From positions 62,001-126,000 of the forward strand of contig NZ_CP085990.1 in the NCBI RefSeq assembly GCF_020736705.1: a stretch of 64,000 nucleotides of DNA. The letters run 5' to 3'. How positions within the stretch are numbered: position 1 is the stretch's first letter; each line of letters opens with the position of its first letter. Both the position numbers and the translations under genes were made by a program. The notes below the pieces were generated by a model. The model made no database searches. It had not been told where the DNA came from and saw nothing but the letters and a program-made list of their open reading frames with translations. Of this stretch, positions 50,495 through 59,576 are shown piece after piece. The stretch comes from Psychrobacter sanguinis (GTDB taxonomy: Bacteria; Pseudomonadota; Gammaproteobacteria; Pseudomonadales; Moraxellaceae).

Positions 50495-51562
50495 ATGAAA
50501 ACAATTTTTTTAGACTTGGCCACAATCAATGCTGGTAATAGCCATAGCACTTTAGACTGTGACAATGTATTGACTATTGGGAATTTCGATGGTGTTCATC
50601 TCGGCCATCAAGCCATGTTAAAACAGCTACAGACCAGTGCTAGTGAGCAGCAATTGGCTACCATGGTAATGATTTTTGAGCCACAGCCGCGCGAATATTT
50701 CGCTCAACTAAAGTCAGACCCTCTTGCTGCCCCTGCTCGATTAACCTCACAAGATGAGAAACTGTCACTACTTTCAGAGTTTGGTATAGATACAGTGGTG
50801 ATTGCTAAATTTGATGAAGCCTTTCGCTCTTTATCGGCCGCTCAATTTGCCGATATGCTAATACATCATTTACGCGTCAAGTCTCTGGTCTTAGGCGATG
50901 ACTTTAAGTTTGGTCATGACCGCACTGGAGACAGTGAGTTCCTACGCAATTATGGATTGCCAGTGACTAATCTACAAACTATCACTGATACCCAAGCCGT
51001 TGCCGAAAAAGCACCTTTAACGCTCCAAGACAACCGCATTAGCTCTACCAGAATACGCGAGCTACTTGCGAAAGGCGACTTAAAGACGGCTGCTCATTTG
51101 TTAAACCGTGACTATACGATAACTGGCGAAGTGGTCGGTGGTGACAAAATTGGACGTACTTTGGACTTCCCGACTGCCAATATCGAGTTAAACAGAATAC
51201 GCCCCGCTCTACATGGTGTGTATGGTGTCGATGTGGTGGTATTAGATGCAGAGGGTAAAGTAATCCCTCATGCCTTTGATAACTTAGCGAATGAAGGTAA
51301 AACTGGCATTGCTGGGCTACTTGAGCACAGCCTATTTGGTACCGCTAATATTGGAGTTCGTCCTTCCGTTGATAAGCCTAATGACTGGCGGCTTGAAGTA
51401 TTCTTCCCTGAGTTCTCAGGTAACTTGTATGGCAAAACGCTACAAGTTAGATTCTTGCATCATTTACATGATGAACGTAAATATGATGGCTTAGAGGCCT
51501 TAAAAGCAGGGATTCAACAAGACGTTGTTGACCTGTTGCAATGGCGTGAAAATGCAGAATAA
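50495..51562 (+). CDS. ribF: Bifunctional riboflavin kinase / FAD synthetase
   Basis: A 355-residue protein. The N-terminal FAD synthetase (nucleotidyltransferase) domain has TIGNFDGVHLGHQ at residues 27-39 and the ISSTRIRELL motif near 181-190. The C-terminal riboflavin kinase domain has GRTLDFPTANI near 222-232, where the PTAN motif binds ATP and magnesium, and ends in the RFLHHLHDERKYDGLEAL stretch. It phosphorylates riboflavin to FMN and adenylates FMN to FAD in the cytoplasm. The length is somewhat longer than E. coli RibF (313). In many gammaproteobacteria ribF is followed by ileS and lspA; here a strong terminator follows, so it is monocistronic. Confidence 0.92.
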   Translation: MKTIFLDLATINAGNSHSTLDCDNVLTIGNFDGVHLGHQAMLKQLQTSASEQQLATMVMIFEPQPREYFAQLKSDPLAAPARLTSQDEKLSLLSEFGIDTVVIAKFDEAFRSLSAAQFADMLIHHLRVKSLVLGDDFKFGHDRTGDSEFLRNYGLPVTNLQTITDTQAVAEKAPLTLQDNRISSTRIRELLAKGDLKTAAHLLNRDYTITGEVVGGDKIGRTLDFPTANIELNRIRPALHGVYGVDVVVLDAEGKVIPHAFDNLANEGKTGIAGLLEHSLFGTANIGVRPSVDKPNDWRLEVFFPEFSGNLYGKTLQVRFLHHLHDERKYDGLEALKAGIQQDVVDLLQWRENAE

Positions 51563-51633
51563 GCTTGATACAGATTATTTTTCAAGCATCAAAAATTCAG
51601 GGCTTTGAATAAAAATCACAAATAAAAGTCCTT

Positions 51634-51666
51634 AAAAAAGGCGAAGGGTTTCCCTCGCCTTTTTTT
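51634..51666 (+). terminator. Terminator after ribF
   Basis: AAAAAAGGCGAAGGG pairs with CCCTCGCCTTTTTT, allowing one bulged A, around a TTT loop. It ends in a long T run about 72 bases after the ribF stop. Confidence 0.88.
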
Positions 51667-51712
51667 GTGGCTGCTGATTTTGGTGATTCATAGAGCCTTA
51701 AACTGACAGCTT

Positions 51713-52882
51713 CTAGCCTGCGATAGTTTGCACCACGTTAGTAGCTGTTTTAAAGCAACTTTCTATACGACCTTCATCGCACCAATCACCAGTAACAACC
51801 CATTGTTTATTATCATCGACATAACTGATTTCAGAAGATTCATTGTCATTAGTGTGCTTAGTCGCCGCATAACGCCAACGGTGGCAGTCTACTAGTTTCG
51901 GTGCAGTCTCGTCCTTCCAATCCAGTAATGAGTGCACCGCTCGCAACAGTTGGTTTTTTACCACAGTCATATCCTCATCAACCTGAGCCTCTGACCATTG
52001 ATTGGTGGCATGCACCGTTATACTCGGTAACATAGCCTCTCTTCCTGGCTTATGATGTTCAACAAACACTCGATTGACAATGGCATCTGCCTCATTGACT
52101 TGAAGCACATCCCACTGAGCATGACTGAGGGTTTGCGGTAAATCAGATAACGACTCCCAACCCAACATTAAGGTATAACACGCGAGCATTTTCGGCTGCT
52201 TGATATGGTCTAGATGCACAAAGTCTGTCTGCTGCAAAAGCTCAATAGCCTGCTGCTGTGGCGCTGTACAGATGACCCAATCAAAGACACCCAAATCATT
52301 GCCCTCAATATCTACTAACCAAGTTTTATTATTAGACTGAGTATGCTCTATGGTTTGCTCGGACGGTTTTAATGGAGCGACTCTGGTTTTGTAATGAATC
52401 TCAGTGTGCTTTAATACCGCTGCCAAATGTCGACCAAAACTGGTCATTTTTGGGCTGCCAATATAACGCGGCTGATCACTCTCCCATTGACCGGTTATCT
52501 GTATTTCTGACGGTTCTGTTGTACTGTTAAGGGTTGCTGTTTTGGCCAGCCAAGGCTCAATCACTCCTTGCGCCAACCAAGGCTGCAAATAATCTTGAAA
52601 GCTTTGTGATTTGGCGGTAAAAAACTGAGCGCCAAAGTCAAATTGCCATTGTTGGTCGCGGTTAACTTCAGGATTCTTATACCGTGTGGCCAAACGCCCC
52701 ACCCCAGCTGACTTTTCAAAAATTACAATATTGAGAGCTCGGTTTTGTGAGACGAAAGCTTGTTCAAGTAAATGAGAGATCATTAGCCCAGTAAGACCGG
52801 CACCAATAATGGCTATTTTAGGCGTGGCATCAGATAAGTTTTGAATGTCATAAGCAGTTGTTGGTTTTAAATTTTCAGTCAT
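51713..52882 (-). CDS. FAD-dependent amine-oxidase-like protein (renalase type)
   Basis: A 389-residue soluble flavoprotein. The dinucleotide-binding motif IGAGLTGLMISHLLE at residues 26-40 and the following IVIFEKSAGVGRLATRY (about 52-68) are the renalase/amine-oxidase FAD signature. Near residue 87 FDFGAQFFTAKS is the next conserved block, and a C-terminal VVTGDWCDEGRIESC holds the second FAD contact. Relatives oxidise dihydronicotinamide isomers or amines; the substrate here is unknown. A long N-terminal extension of about 20 residues precedes the core. It is a single gene between the ribF terminator and the acs region. Confidence 0.8.
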   Translation of the reverse strand: MTENLKPTTAYDIQNLSDATPKIAIIGAGLTGLMISHLLEQAFVSQNRALNIVIFEKSAGVGRLATRYKNPEVNRDQQWQFDFGAQFFTAKSQSFQDYLQPWLAQGVIEPWLAKTATLNSTTEPSEIQITGQWESDQPRYIGSPKMTSFGRHLAAVLKHTEIHYKTRVAPLKPSEQTIEHTQSNNKTWLVDIEGNDLGVFDWVICTAPQQQAIELLQQTDFVHLDHIKQPKMLACYTLMLGWESLSDLPQTLSHAQWDVLQVNEADAIVNRVFVEHHKPGREAMLPSITVHATNQWSEAQVDEDMTVVKNQLLRAVHSLLDWKDETAPKLVDCHRWRYAATKHTNDNESSEISYVDDNKQWVVTGDWCDEGRIESCFKTATNVVQTIAG

Positions 52883-53307
52883 ATAGATAACAGTATTTAC
52901 AGTAGGTAGAAGATTAAGGAGTGAATAGCAGGTAGTCCAGTAAGCGGCTCAGTCATGAGCCTATATGTGCATAGTATCTTACTAATGATTTTTATTTAAG
53001 TACGCTGCAATTAAGTAAGAATCAATTAAATTAATCCTAATTAAATCAGTGCCAATTTTAATAATGATTAAATCAGTATCAGTTAAAATTTGGGATATCT
53101 TATATTCGTAATAAACAAAAAAGTTCGTACTTTATGTACTCATAATGAGAGGTTTATCATACATGCTCTAACTTTTTAATACTGCAAATTAATAGGTCAC
53201 ATTTATACAAAAAACCACTGCCTACTTATAGACAGTGGTTTCCGATATCTTGAGACTAAGTAATTTTTTAACCATTAGCCAACTTTGAATAGCCTATTGT
53301 AAATGAC
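52883..53307. other. Intergenic region between two minus-strand genes
   Basis: About 425 bases, very A/T-rich. It holds the acs terminator (listed separately) and a pair of 11-base direct repeats, ATTAAATCAGT at 53040-53050 and 53067-53077. The promoter of the flavoprotein gene must be here. No gene is seen. Confidence 0.5.
53211..53241 (-). terminator. Terminator after acs
   Basis: On the minus strand AAACCACTG pairs with CAGTGGTTT around an interior loop and runs into six T. It lies about 65 bases after the acs stop. Confidence 0.82.
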
Positions 53308-55254
53308 TTAAGCAGATTTAACCGTTTTGATTAAATCATCAACCACACTGGCTTCTGCCAAGGTTGAGGTATCACCCAGACCCTCAAACTCGCCAGCAGC
53401 AAGCTTACGTAAGATACGGCGCATAATCTTACCAGAACGGGTCTTCGGCAGGGCTTCCACGATATAAATGGTGTCAAGGTTGGCGATAGGACCAATTTCA
53501 GCACGCACATGACGGTTTAATTCGCCACGTAATCTCTCGGTGTCTTCCTCACCATGTCTTAAGATGATATAAGCGCAAATACCCTGCCCTTTTAACTCAT
53601 GAGGCATACCCACAATGGCAGTCTCTGCAGCGGCAGGATGCGATACCAACGCACTTTCAATCTCGGCAGTACCAATACGGTGACCCGATACGTTAAGCAC
53701 GTCATCCACACGACCTGTAATCCAATAATGACCTTCTTCATCACGCATTGCACCATCACCGGTAAAATAGCTGCCAGGATAAGTGGTGTAATAGGTTTCC
53801 AAGAATCGTTTGTGGTCACCATAAATGGTGCGCATTTGACCTGGCCAGCCATCGGTAATAATTAGGTTGCCTGCTGCAGCATCTTCAAGCTCGTTTCCTT
53901 CTGAATCCACAATAGCGGGCTTAATGCCATACAGTGGATTCATCGCCGCCCCTGGCTTCATGTCCACAGAGTTGGGTAGCGGAGCCATCAAAATACCTCC
54001 GGTCTCTGTTTGCCACCAAGTGTCTACGATAGGGCAACGTCCTTCACCAACTACTGTATGATACCAGTCCCAAGCTTCTGGGTTAATCGGCTCACCTACT
54101 GTACCTAGCAGACGTAAACTTTCACGGTTAGACTCACGGACAAAGGCATCGCCTTCTTTCATCATCGCACGAATGGCAGTAGGCGCGGTATATAAAATAC
54201 TCACATCATGCTTATCAATAATTTGACCGATACGCGCCCAAGTAGGATATTGAGGCACCCCCTCAAACATAACAGTAGTGGTGCCATTGGCCAAAGGCGC
54301 ATAGGTCACATAACTGTGTCCAGTAATCCAGCCCACATCCGCGGTACACCAAAAGACGTCATCTTCTTTGACATCAAACACATCTCTAAAAGTCGACAGT
54401 GCATAAGTGATATATCCACCTGTAGTATGCACTACCCCTTTTGGCTTACCAGTTGAGCCTGAGGTATATAATAAGAACAAAGGATCTTCCGCGTTCATTG
54501 GCTCTGGTTCGCAGTTCTCATTGGCATTATCAATAACGGTGTGATACCACACGTCTCGTCGACCACTCATTGGCACTGAATTACCGGTACGATGCACGAC
54601 AATGACTTTTTCAATACATTCGGTACCATCGACATCTAAAGCTTTATCGACATTGGTCTTAAGCGGAGTATATCTACCACCACGTACCCCTTCATCAGCA
54701 GTAATAACCAATTTGGCCTGGCTATCCACAATACGACTGGCCAAGCTCTCAGCAGAGAAGCCACCAAATACCACAGTGTGGATGGCCCCAATACGAGCAC
54801 AGGCCAACATAGATACCACAGCCTCTGGCACCATTGGCAAATATAGTACGACTCTATCACCTTTGCCCACGCCCATCTTACGCATGGCATTGCCCAAGCG
54901 GCAGACTTCAGAATGCAGCTCTTTAAACGAGATAATTTTGTGTAATGAAGGGTGATCACCTTCCCAGATAATGGCAGGCTTAAAAGGATTCTCGACCAGA
55001 TGACGGTCTAAGCAGTTGACCGAAACGTTTAGCTCACCATCTTCGAACCACTTGATTGTAAAATTATCCAAATCGTAATTAACATTTTTGATTTTGGTAG
55101 GTGGCTTTATCCAATCAATTAACTCTGCCCGTTTGGCCCAAAAAGCCTCATTGTTCTCCTCAGACTCAATAGACTGCTGATATAACTGGGCATATTTCTC
55201 TGGGTTGGTATTGGCTTGAGCGGCAAATTCAGAACTGGTGGCGAATTTTTTCAT
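53308..55254 (-). CDS. acs: Acetyl-CoA synthetase (acetate-CoA ligase)
   Basis: A 648-residue adenylate-forming enzyme of standard Acs length. The phosphate loop [15 protein letters not shown] is at about residues 264-278, and the adenylate site has [10 protein letters not shown] near 408-417. The C-terminal catalytic lysine is K609 in [11 protein letters not shown], the same residue number as the acetylation-regulated lysine of Salmonella Acs. It makes acetyl-CoA from acetate, ATP and CoA. A good ribosome site (AAAGGAC) precedes the start. Two palindromic sites lie 49-99 bases upstream and may bind a regulator. It supports growth on acetate. No pat or cobB gene for the acetylation switch is in the window. 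Confidence 0.97.
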   Translation of the reverse strand: MKKFATSSEFAAQANTNPEKYAQLYQQSIESEENNEAFWAKRAELIDWIKPPTKIKNVNYDLDNFTIKWFEDGELNVSVNCLDRHLVENPFKPAIIWEGDHPSLHKIISFKELHSEVCRLGNAMRKMGVGKGDRVVLYLPMVPEAVVSMLACARIGAIHTVVFGGFSAESLASRIVDSQAKLVITADEGVRGGRYTPLKTNVDKALDVDGTECIEKVIVVHRTGNSVPMSGRRDVWYHTVIDNANENCEPEPMNAEDPLFLLYTSGSTGKPKGVVHTTGGYITYALSTFRDVFDVKEDDVFWCTADVGWITGHSYVTYAPLANGTTTVMFEGVPQYPTWARIGQIIDKHDVSILYTAPTAIRAMMKEGDAFVRESNRESLRLLGTVGEPINPEAWDWYHTVVGEGRCPIVDTWWQTETGGILMAPLPNSVDMKPGAAMNPLYGIKPAIVDSEGNELEDAAAGNLIITDGWPGQMRTIYGDHKRFLETYYTTYPGSYFTGDGAMRDEEGHYWITGRVDDVLNVSGHRIGTAEIESALVSHPAAAETAIVGMPHELKGQGICAYIILRHGEEDTERLRGELNRHVRAEIGPIANLDTIYIVEALPKTRSGKIMRRILRKLAAGEFEGLGDTSTLAEASVVDDLIKTVKSA

Positions 55255-55721
55255 ATTATAAAGTCCTTTTTTTATAGTGAATCTATCCTAGAAATCACGG
55301 GGTATTACTGATAGTAATAACAGCAAACGTCATACGAGCTGTTATCATGATAAAATGTGATAGGGAATGAAGCGGAGGGTGGTAAAACAAGCACGATAGA
55401 TAAAGGCGAAAGACCTATTGTTGAAAGATTAGGGTTAGTTTATTCCCTACAACTGTCTTTGTATGCCTATTATTAGGTATTTATTGTGAGTTTACTCAGT
55501 CCTATCCCTATGACTGTAGCACCCCATAGTTTTACTAGATTTTGATACAGTTGTAAACTGTTATTTGGTCTAAACTCATAAAATGTTTATGATTTTTAAC
55601 CTATTATATTGGCAAAATAGCCATTTATTCCCTCAGTTACCCCCTATAAACACATACCCGCTATACCCTCTCTATAATTTCTTTACTGTCTCTGTTGTCA
55701 ATTATTTAAAAAGCCAAATTT
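55255..55721. other. Divergent promoter region between acs and a flavoprotein gene
   Basis: About 465 bases between divergent genes, with no gene inside. Two palindromes close to acs are listed separately. On the other side there are several A/T-rich TATAAT-like stretches (for example TATAATTTC near 55672) before the flavoprotein start at 55722. Confidence 0.5.
55303..55353. promoter_or_regulatory. Two palindromes upstream of acs
   Basis: TATTACT-GAT-AGTAATA at 55303-55319 (7-bp half-sites) and the perfect 12-bp palindrome TTATCATGATAA at 55342-55353 lie 49-99 bases upstream of the acs start. Their placement fits operators for acs regulation, but no regulator can be named from sequence. Confidence 0.4.
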
Positions 55722-57011
55722 ATGACCAAAAATACTGTTAATCACACTACCGCTAAAGCATCTCTTGTTAAAAATGAGGCAACAACAAGTGCCCCTACTC
55801 CTAAAGCCAAGGTAACTGTTGATGTGGTCATAATAGGGGCTGGTGCTTCCGGTCTATATTGTGCCATGACGGCTGCTCAAAGAGGCCGTTCGGTATTAGT
55901 CATAGACCATGCCAATAAGGCTGGTAAAAAAATATTAATGTCCGGCGGTGGCCGGTGTAACTTTACCAACTATGTGGTGGAGCCTGAAAATTTTATCGGT
56001 GAAAATGCCCATTTTTGTAAATCTGCTTTAACCCGCTATAACCCTTGGGAGTTTATCGGTTTGGTTGAAAAGCATGGGATTCCCTACCATGAGCGTGACT
56101 ATGGACAGCTGTTTTGTGATGACTCTTCAAAAGACATCCTAAACTTATTGCTCGATGAATGCGCTCAAGCGGGAGCCAAAGTGCAATTAAAAACTGACAT
56201 CATAGCGATTAAACCCGTCGTTAACGACAGCGAAGCACAAGGCTTTATAATCGAGACCTCAAAAGGCACCATTCAATGTGCTTCTTTGGTCATTGCTACT
56301 GGTGGTTTATCTATCCCTACCATGGGAGCCACCGGCTTTGGCTATGAGGTGGCGCAGCAGTTCGGCCATGATATTATCCTTACTTCAGCAGGCTTAGTAC
56401 CGTTTACTTTTACCGATAAAGTGGGTGATATGATTGCCTCTCTAGCAGGTATTAGCCTCGATGTGGTTGCTTTTAATGAGCGCATTTCATTCCCTCGCCC
56501 AATGTTATTTACTCACCGTGGCTTATCTGGTCCTGCCATGCTGCAATTGTCTAACTACTGGCAAGTGGGCGAAGCCATTCATATTAATCTTGTACCCAAT
56601 GTCAATATCAGCGACTTATTGATTGAGGCCAAAGCCAATCATCCTAAACAGTTAATTCGTAGTGTGCTCACCGAATACTTCCCTAAAAAGCTGTTATTGG
56701 CGTTACAAGATTTGCATTGGTCAGAATTTAAAGATAAAGAATTAGCAAATATCAAAGATGAAAATTTAATAGCCATTGGCGATAAAATAAATAACTGGAC
56801 CATCAAACCTTCTGGTACTGAAGGCTATCGCACTGCTGAGGTCACTCGAGGTGGAGTTAATACTGATCAAGTCTCTTCTAAAACTTTTGAAAGTAAACTG
56901 CAACCTAATCTGTATTTTATCGGAGAAGTATTAGACGTTACTGGCTGGCTAGGGGGCTATAATTTCCAGTGGGCTTGGGCCAGTGGTAAGGCCTGTGGCG
57001 AGGTAGTTTAG
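55722..57011 (+). CDS. BaiN/HI0933-type NAD(P)/FAD-dependent oxidoreductase
   Basis: A 429-residue flavoprotein of the HI0933/BaiN family. The FAD dinucleotide motif VVIIGAGASGLYCAMTAAQR is at about residues 34-53 and the characteristic KAGKKILMSGGGRCNFTN block at about 65-82. The GGLSIPTMGATGFGYEVAQQ motif lies near 194-213 and the C-terminal GWLGGYNFQWAWASGK near 408-423. Members reduce unsaturated bonds in steroids or other substrates in some organisms; in most bacteria the physiological substrate is unknown. The first 28 residues are a polar extension rich in Thr, Ala and Lys. It is followed after 66 bases by an unrecognised gene. Confidence 0.87.
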   Translation: MTKNTVNHTTAKASLVKNEATTSAPTPKAKVTVDVVIIGAGASGLYCAMTAAQRGRSVLVIDHANKAGKKILMSGGGRCNFTNYVVEPENFIGENAHFCKSALTRYNPWEFIGLVEKHGIPYHERDYGQLFCDDSSKDILNLLLDECAQAGAKVQLKTDIIAIKPVVNDSEAQGFIIETSKGTIQCASLVIATGGLSIPTMGATGFGYEVAQQFGHDIILTSAGLVPFTFTDKVGDMIASLAGISLDVVAFNERISFPRPMLFTHRGLSGPAMLQLSNYWQVGEAIHINLVPNVNISDLLIEAKANHPKQLIRSVLTEYFPKKLLLALQDLHWSEFKDKELANIKDENLIAIGDKINNWTIKPSGTEGYRTAEVTRGGVNTDQVSSKTFESKLQPNLYFIGEVLDVTGWLGGYNFQWAWASGKACGEVV

Positions 57012-57077
57012 GGTTACTAAAGCTATTTATATTGCCTTTTGAATGTTTGAGGTTATAAACCAAAATGATGAATAACT

Positions 57078-57632
57078 ATGTCTACTCAGAACTTTAAAAG
57101 TAAAACAATTGGCTCCAGAATAAAAGACATTTTTGTTACCTTGGTAGGGTTATTCGTACTCTCTATCATTGGCTTACAGTACTATTCAGTTTACCAATTT
57201 AATAAGCAAAACCCTGATTTATATACTCCGAGACCTGTAAAAGGGGAAAAACCAAGTAAAGAAGAGCTGATAAGACTTATGAATGATATTACAAACAACC
57301 TGAACCAACAAAGCCGTAGCTATTATAGGAATGAGGGCGTATACGAAGGCTTTATTTTCTTATCTAAAACCTATACCAATCCAACCCAGCAGACGATTAA
57401 TCAAGTAGAAAACAATATCGCTCAGCAAAATATTTGGGCTAAAATCAACTCAGAGCAAGCCAATACTCAAATATTTTGTCACGAGCAAATAATGCTAGAG
57501 AAACATTATAATCGCAATGAATTAGAAAAGTATCTCTATATATCTATCCGCTGGGATAGTACTGGCGAATGCCGTGACTTACATTACAACCCTGATAGTA
57601 ACCTTGCAAAGCGGCTTTTGCAGTCTCCTTAA
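57078..57632 (+). CDS. Unrecognised protein with one N-terminal membrane helix
   Basis: A 184-residue protein I do not recognise. A helix at about residues 17-35 (IFVTLVGLFVLSIIGLQYYS) probably anchors it to the inner membrane with the remainder in the periplasm. The soluble part is polar, rich in Asn, Gln and Tyr, with two cysteines (residues 134 and 168) that could form a disulfide. It follows the flavoprotein gene by 66 bases on the same strand, so they may share a transcript. I see no repeat or catalytic motif. The ribosome site before the ATG at 57078 is weak. Confidence 0.6.
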   Translation: MSTQNFKSKTIGSRIKDIFVTLVGLFVLSIIGLQYYSVYQFNKQNPDLYTPRPVKGEKPSKEELIRLMNDITNNLNQQSRSYYRNEGVYEGFIFLSKTYTNPTQQTINQVENNIAQQNIWAKINSEQANTQIFCHEQIMLEKHYNRNELEKYLYISIRWDSTGECRDLHYNPDSNLAKRLLQSP

Positions 57633-57850
57633 CTATATTCCCTTTCAATGTAGTTTCCTTAACTGTGTCTATTTTAACAATTAAGTAACATTGGTAACTT
57701 TTTGAAGTATATCTTAAAAAATATTGACATTTATACTACAAAATAATATAACTGTAACTGAACTATTACTTTTTTAATTACCTAAAACTTACTCATGCTG
57801 ATTTTTCTTAGTTCACATGTCCTAACTTTTAGTACAAATATGAGAGAATT

Positions 57851-58201
57851 ATGAAAAAGGGTTTAATTGCAGTAGGTATTTTGGCTTTATTGGCTCAAGG
57901 TTGTGCGACACCACACGTGGTTCAAACGACAAAAGCTACTGATACAAATTTGTCTTGTAAGCAGATTGTCACAGAAATATCAGAAGCAGAAAGATTTGAA
58001 AAAGAAGCACGTGACGATCGTAAAGTTACAGGTACCAATGTTGCCGCTGCTGTATTATTTTGGCCAGCACTAATTGGTACTTATGCAAATACAGAGGAAG
58101 CCATCGATGCGGCAAAATTGCGTCGTGAAAACCTCACTAAATTACCTCTGCACACGACAAAAAAATCATCCCCACCGGATTTTCATAGGTTTAGGGGTTA
58201 A
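57851..58201 (+). CDS. Small lipoprotein, 3' end altered by IS insertion
   Basis: A 116-residue lipoprotein in its present form. The signal peptide ends in the lipobox LAQGC with Cys18. The mature part has a charged SEAERFEKEARDDRK helix and a hydrophobic AAAVLFWPALIGTYA segment typical of small outer-membrane-associated lipoproteins. An IS element begins after codon 98, so residues 99-116 (starting PLHTTKKSS) come from the IS end. Joining the sequence across the element and removing one 9-bp duplication restores a reading frame ending HTKKSC, giving an original 104-residue protein. Only six native residues are lost, so the protein may still work. The function is unknown. Confidence 0.78.
   Translation: MKKGLIAVGILALLAQGCATPHVVQTTKATDTNLSCKQIVTEISEAERFEKEARDDRKVTGTNVAAAVLFWPALIGTYANTEEAIDAAKLRRENLTKLPLHTTKKSSPPDFHRFRG
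58137..58145. repeat. Target site duplication, left copy
   Basis: CTAAATTAC directly abuts the left end of the IS element. The identical 9-mer abuts the right end at 59338-59346. Confidence 0.92.
58146..58165. repeat. IS left terminal inverted repeat
   Basis: A 20-base sequence identical to the reverse complement of 59318-59337. It is at the 3' side of the transposase gene and overlaps the hybrid tail of the lipoprotein frame. Confidence 0.93.
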
Positions 58202-59261
58202 AAAGCTAACTAACTGTCGAAAGACAGTCTTATCATTGTTAAAAAACACCAAACGAAGACCTTCAATCAATAAATCCAGACCAAGCGCAAACAAACTGGC
58301 TTGAGGTCGAGCGTTTGACTTCAACTTGCGTTTTAACGGCTTATCTTTGTCTTTATAAATACCGACATGATAAGCCCAACAAAATGCTAAGGCGTTCACT
58401 GCGACTAATTTACTGACCCGATCAAGATGGGTTAAGTGGGTATCTTCAAGATTAAAGCCACTCCCCTTTAGACAAGCAAATAAAGTCTCAATTTCCCAAC
58501 GCTTGCCATAGCTTATCATCGCATCCACTGTTTCTAGTTGATTGGTTGCCACAATCACTAAACCGTAGTCTTTATCACGCTTGGCAAATACTCGAACCAA
58601 ACAACCATCGACAGTCAGTATTCGCCCATGTCGATATGTTTCTTGATGGCCAACATGGCGAAATAACTCTTTAATCTGTACCAACTTGCCATGATGATTC
58701 TTAACTTTACTGTTCTTCTTAATCCGTATGGCAAAGGGTATGTGATTATTGGTGAGCCAGTTAAACCATTTTTCGCCAACAAACTCTCTGTCTGCTACTA
58801 TCATCTCAAGGTTATCTTTGCCAAATTGTTTGATAAACCGCTCAATAAGTTCACAGCGTTCAAGATGGTTTGTATTACCTCGCTTATCTAGCATTTGCCA
58901 GTATAAGGGGATGGCTATCCCTTTATATACCACCCCTAGCATAAAGATGTTGAGGTTACTTTTACCCCATTTCCAGTTGGTGCGGTCAATGGTTAAGGTG
59001 ACTTTGCCTAGCCCAAACAGTCGATATATCATTAAAGCTAATTGATCATAGTCTATCCTCGCTTCGGCAAAAAATCGCTGTAGTCTGCGATAGTGACTGT
59101 CGGTCTTGCCACCCTTAGGAATGTGTCTTGCTATTTTTTTTAAGATTACTGCTTTGAGCAGTAATCAGGGCTATTATCATTAAGCTCAAACATGTGATTC
59201 TTGCCTTGTTCATACTCAGGTTTTGGGTTAAAGTTTCACTAAGTCTGTTAAAGTTTGGCAT
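58166..59261 (-). pseudogene. IS4-family transposase, frameshifted at an A8 run
   Basis: The frame starts at the ATG at 59261 (MPNFNRLSETLTQNLSMNKA) and would stop at an in-frame TAA about 51 codons in. A one-base change at the run of eight A (plus-strand T at 59134-59141) moves it into the frame that continues IARHIPKGGKTDSHYRRLQR and on to the stop at 58166. The catalytic core is intact in that second frame: DRTNWKWG for the first Asp, ADREFVG for the second, and the complete Y-2-R-3-E-6-K signature in YGKRWEIETLFACLK. One A fewer restores the full protein. It is either a homopolymer mutation or a slippage site; I favour mutation because the shift needed is not the usual -1. Confidence 0.8.
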
Positions 59262-59317
59262 GGTCTGATTCGTCTTAAAAATTACTATTATGCCTTTGCT
59301 TTAACAGACTTTTTTGT

Positions 59318-59337
59318 TTTTTTTGTCGTGTGCAGAG
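59318..59337. repeat. IS right terminal inverted repeat
   Basis: The exact reverse complement of 58146-58165, upstream of the transposase start. Confidence 0.93.
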
Positions 59338-59346
59338 CTAAATTAC
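59338..59346. repeat. Target site duplication, right copy
   Basis: CTAAATTAC, identical to 58137-58145. The displaced last codons of the lipoprotein gene follow immediately, with its original TAG stop at 59364-59366. Confidence 0.92.
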
Positions 59347-59427
59347 ATACCAAAAAGAGCTGCTAGTTCCTTGTTTATACGATATTAATAATATGACCAT
59401 CTAATTAAGGTAACTCTTTAATCAACA

Positions 59428-59471
59428 TAGTCATTTAATAGTCATTTAATAGTCATTTAATAGTCATTTAA
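59428..59471. repeat. Four perfect tandem copies of an 11-bp unit
   Basis: TAGTCATTTAA is repeated four times without a mismatch at 59428, 59439, 59450 and 59461, running into the terminator stem. The copy number is likely to vary between strains. Function unknown. Confidence 0.95.
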
Positions 59472-59507
59472 AAAGAGCCTATTACGACATCGTAATAGGC
59501 TCTTTTT
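59470..59507. terminator. Bidirectional terminator between lipoprotein/IS and amidase
   Basis: A 17-bp perfect stem (59470-59486 with 59491-59507) around an ACAT loop; the core is GAGCCTATTACG. A runs on one side and T runs on the other let it work on both strands. It probably ended the lipoprotein gene before the IS arrived and ends the amidase gene on the minus strand. Confidence 0.92.
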
Positions 59508-59576
59508 ATATCGCATCTTATTAAAAAAAAGATTAAGCGTAGCAAAGCACTCAAGCCATCCTCAGATTACTTCGTC

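Larger units (their letters stand above)
58146..59337 (-). mobile_element. IS4-family insertion sequence, 1192 bp
   Basis: The element is bounded by perfect 20-bp inverted repeats (CTCTGCACACGACAAAAAAA at 58146-58165 and its complement at 59318-59337) and by a perfect 9-bp target duplication, so both ends are exact. It carries a single transposase gene on the minus strand with an IS4-type DDE core. It interrupts the last codons of a small lipoprotein gene. Perfect ends and duplication point to a recent insertion, although the transposase has a frameshift. Confidence 0.93.

Noticed and set aside
59134..59141. Programmed -1 frameshift in the transposase
   Set aside because: The shift needed is +1 (or loss of one A), not the -1 typical of IS elements, so mutation or a homopolymer error is more likely.
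59428..59471. Possible CRISPR array
   Set aside because: The 11-bp units are directly tandem with no spacers and no cas genes are present.
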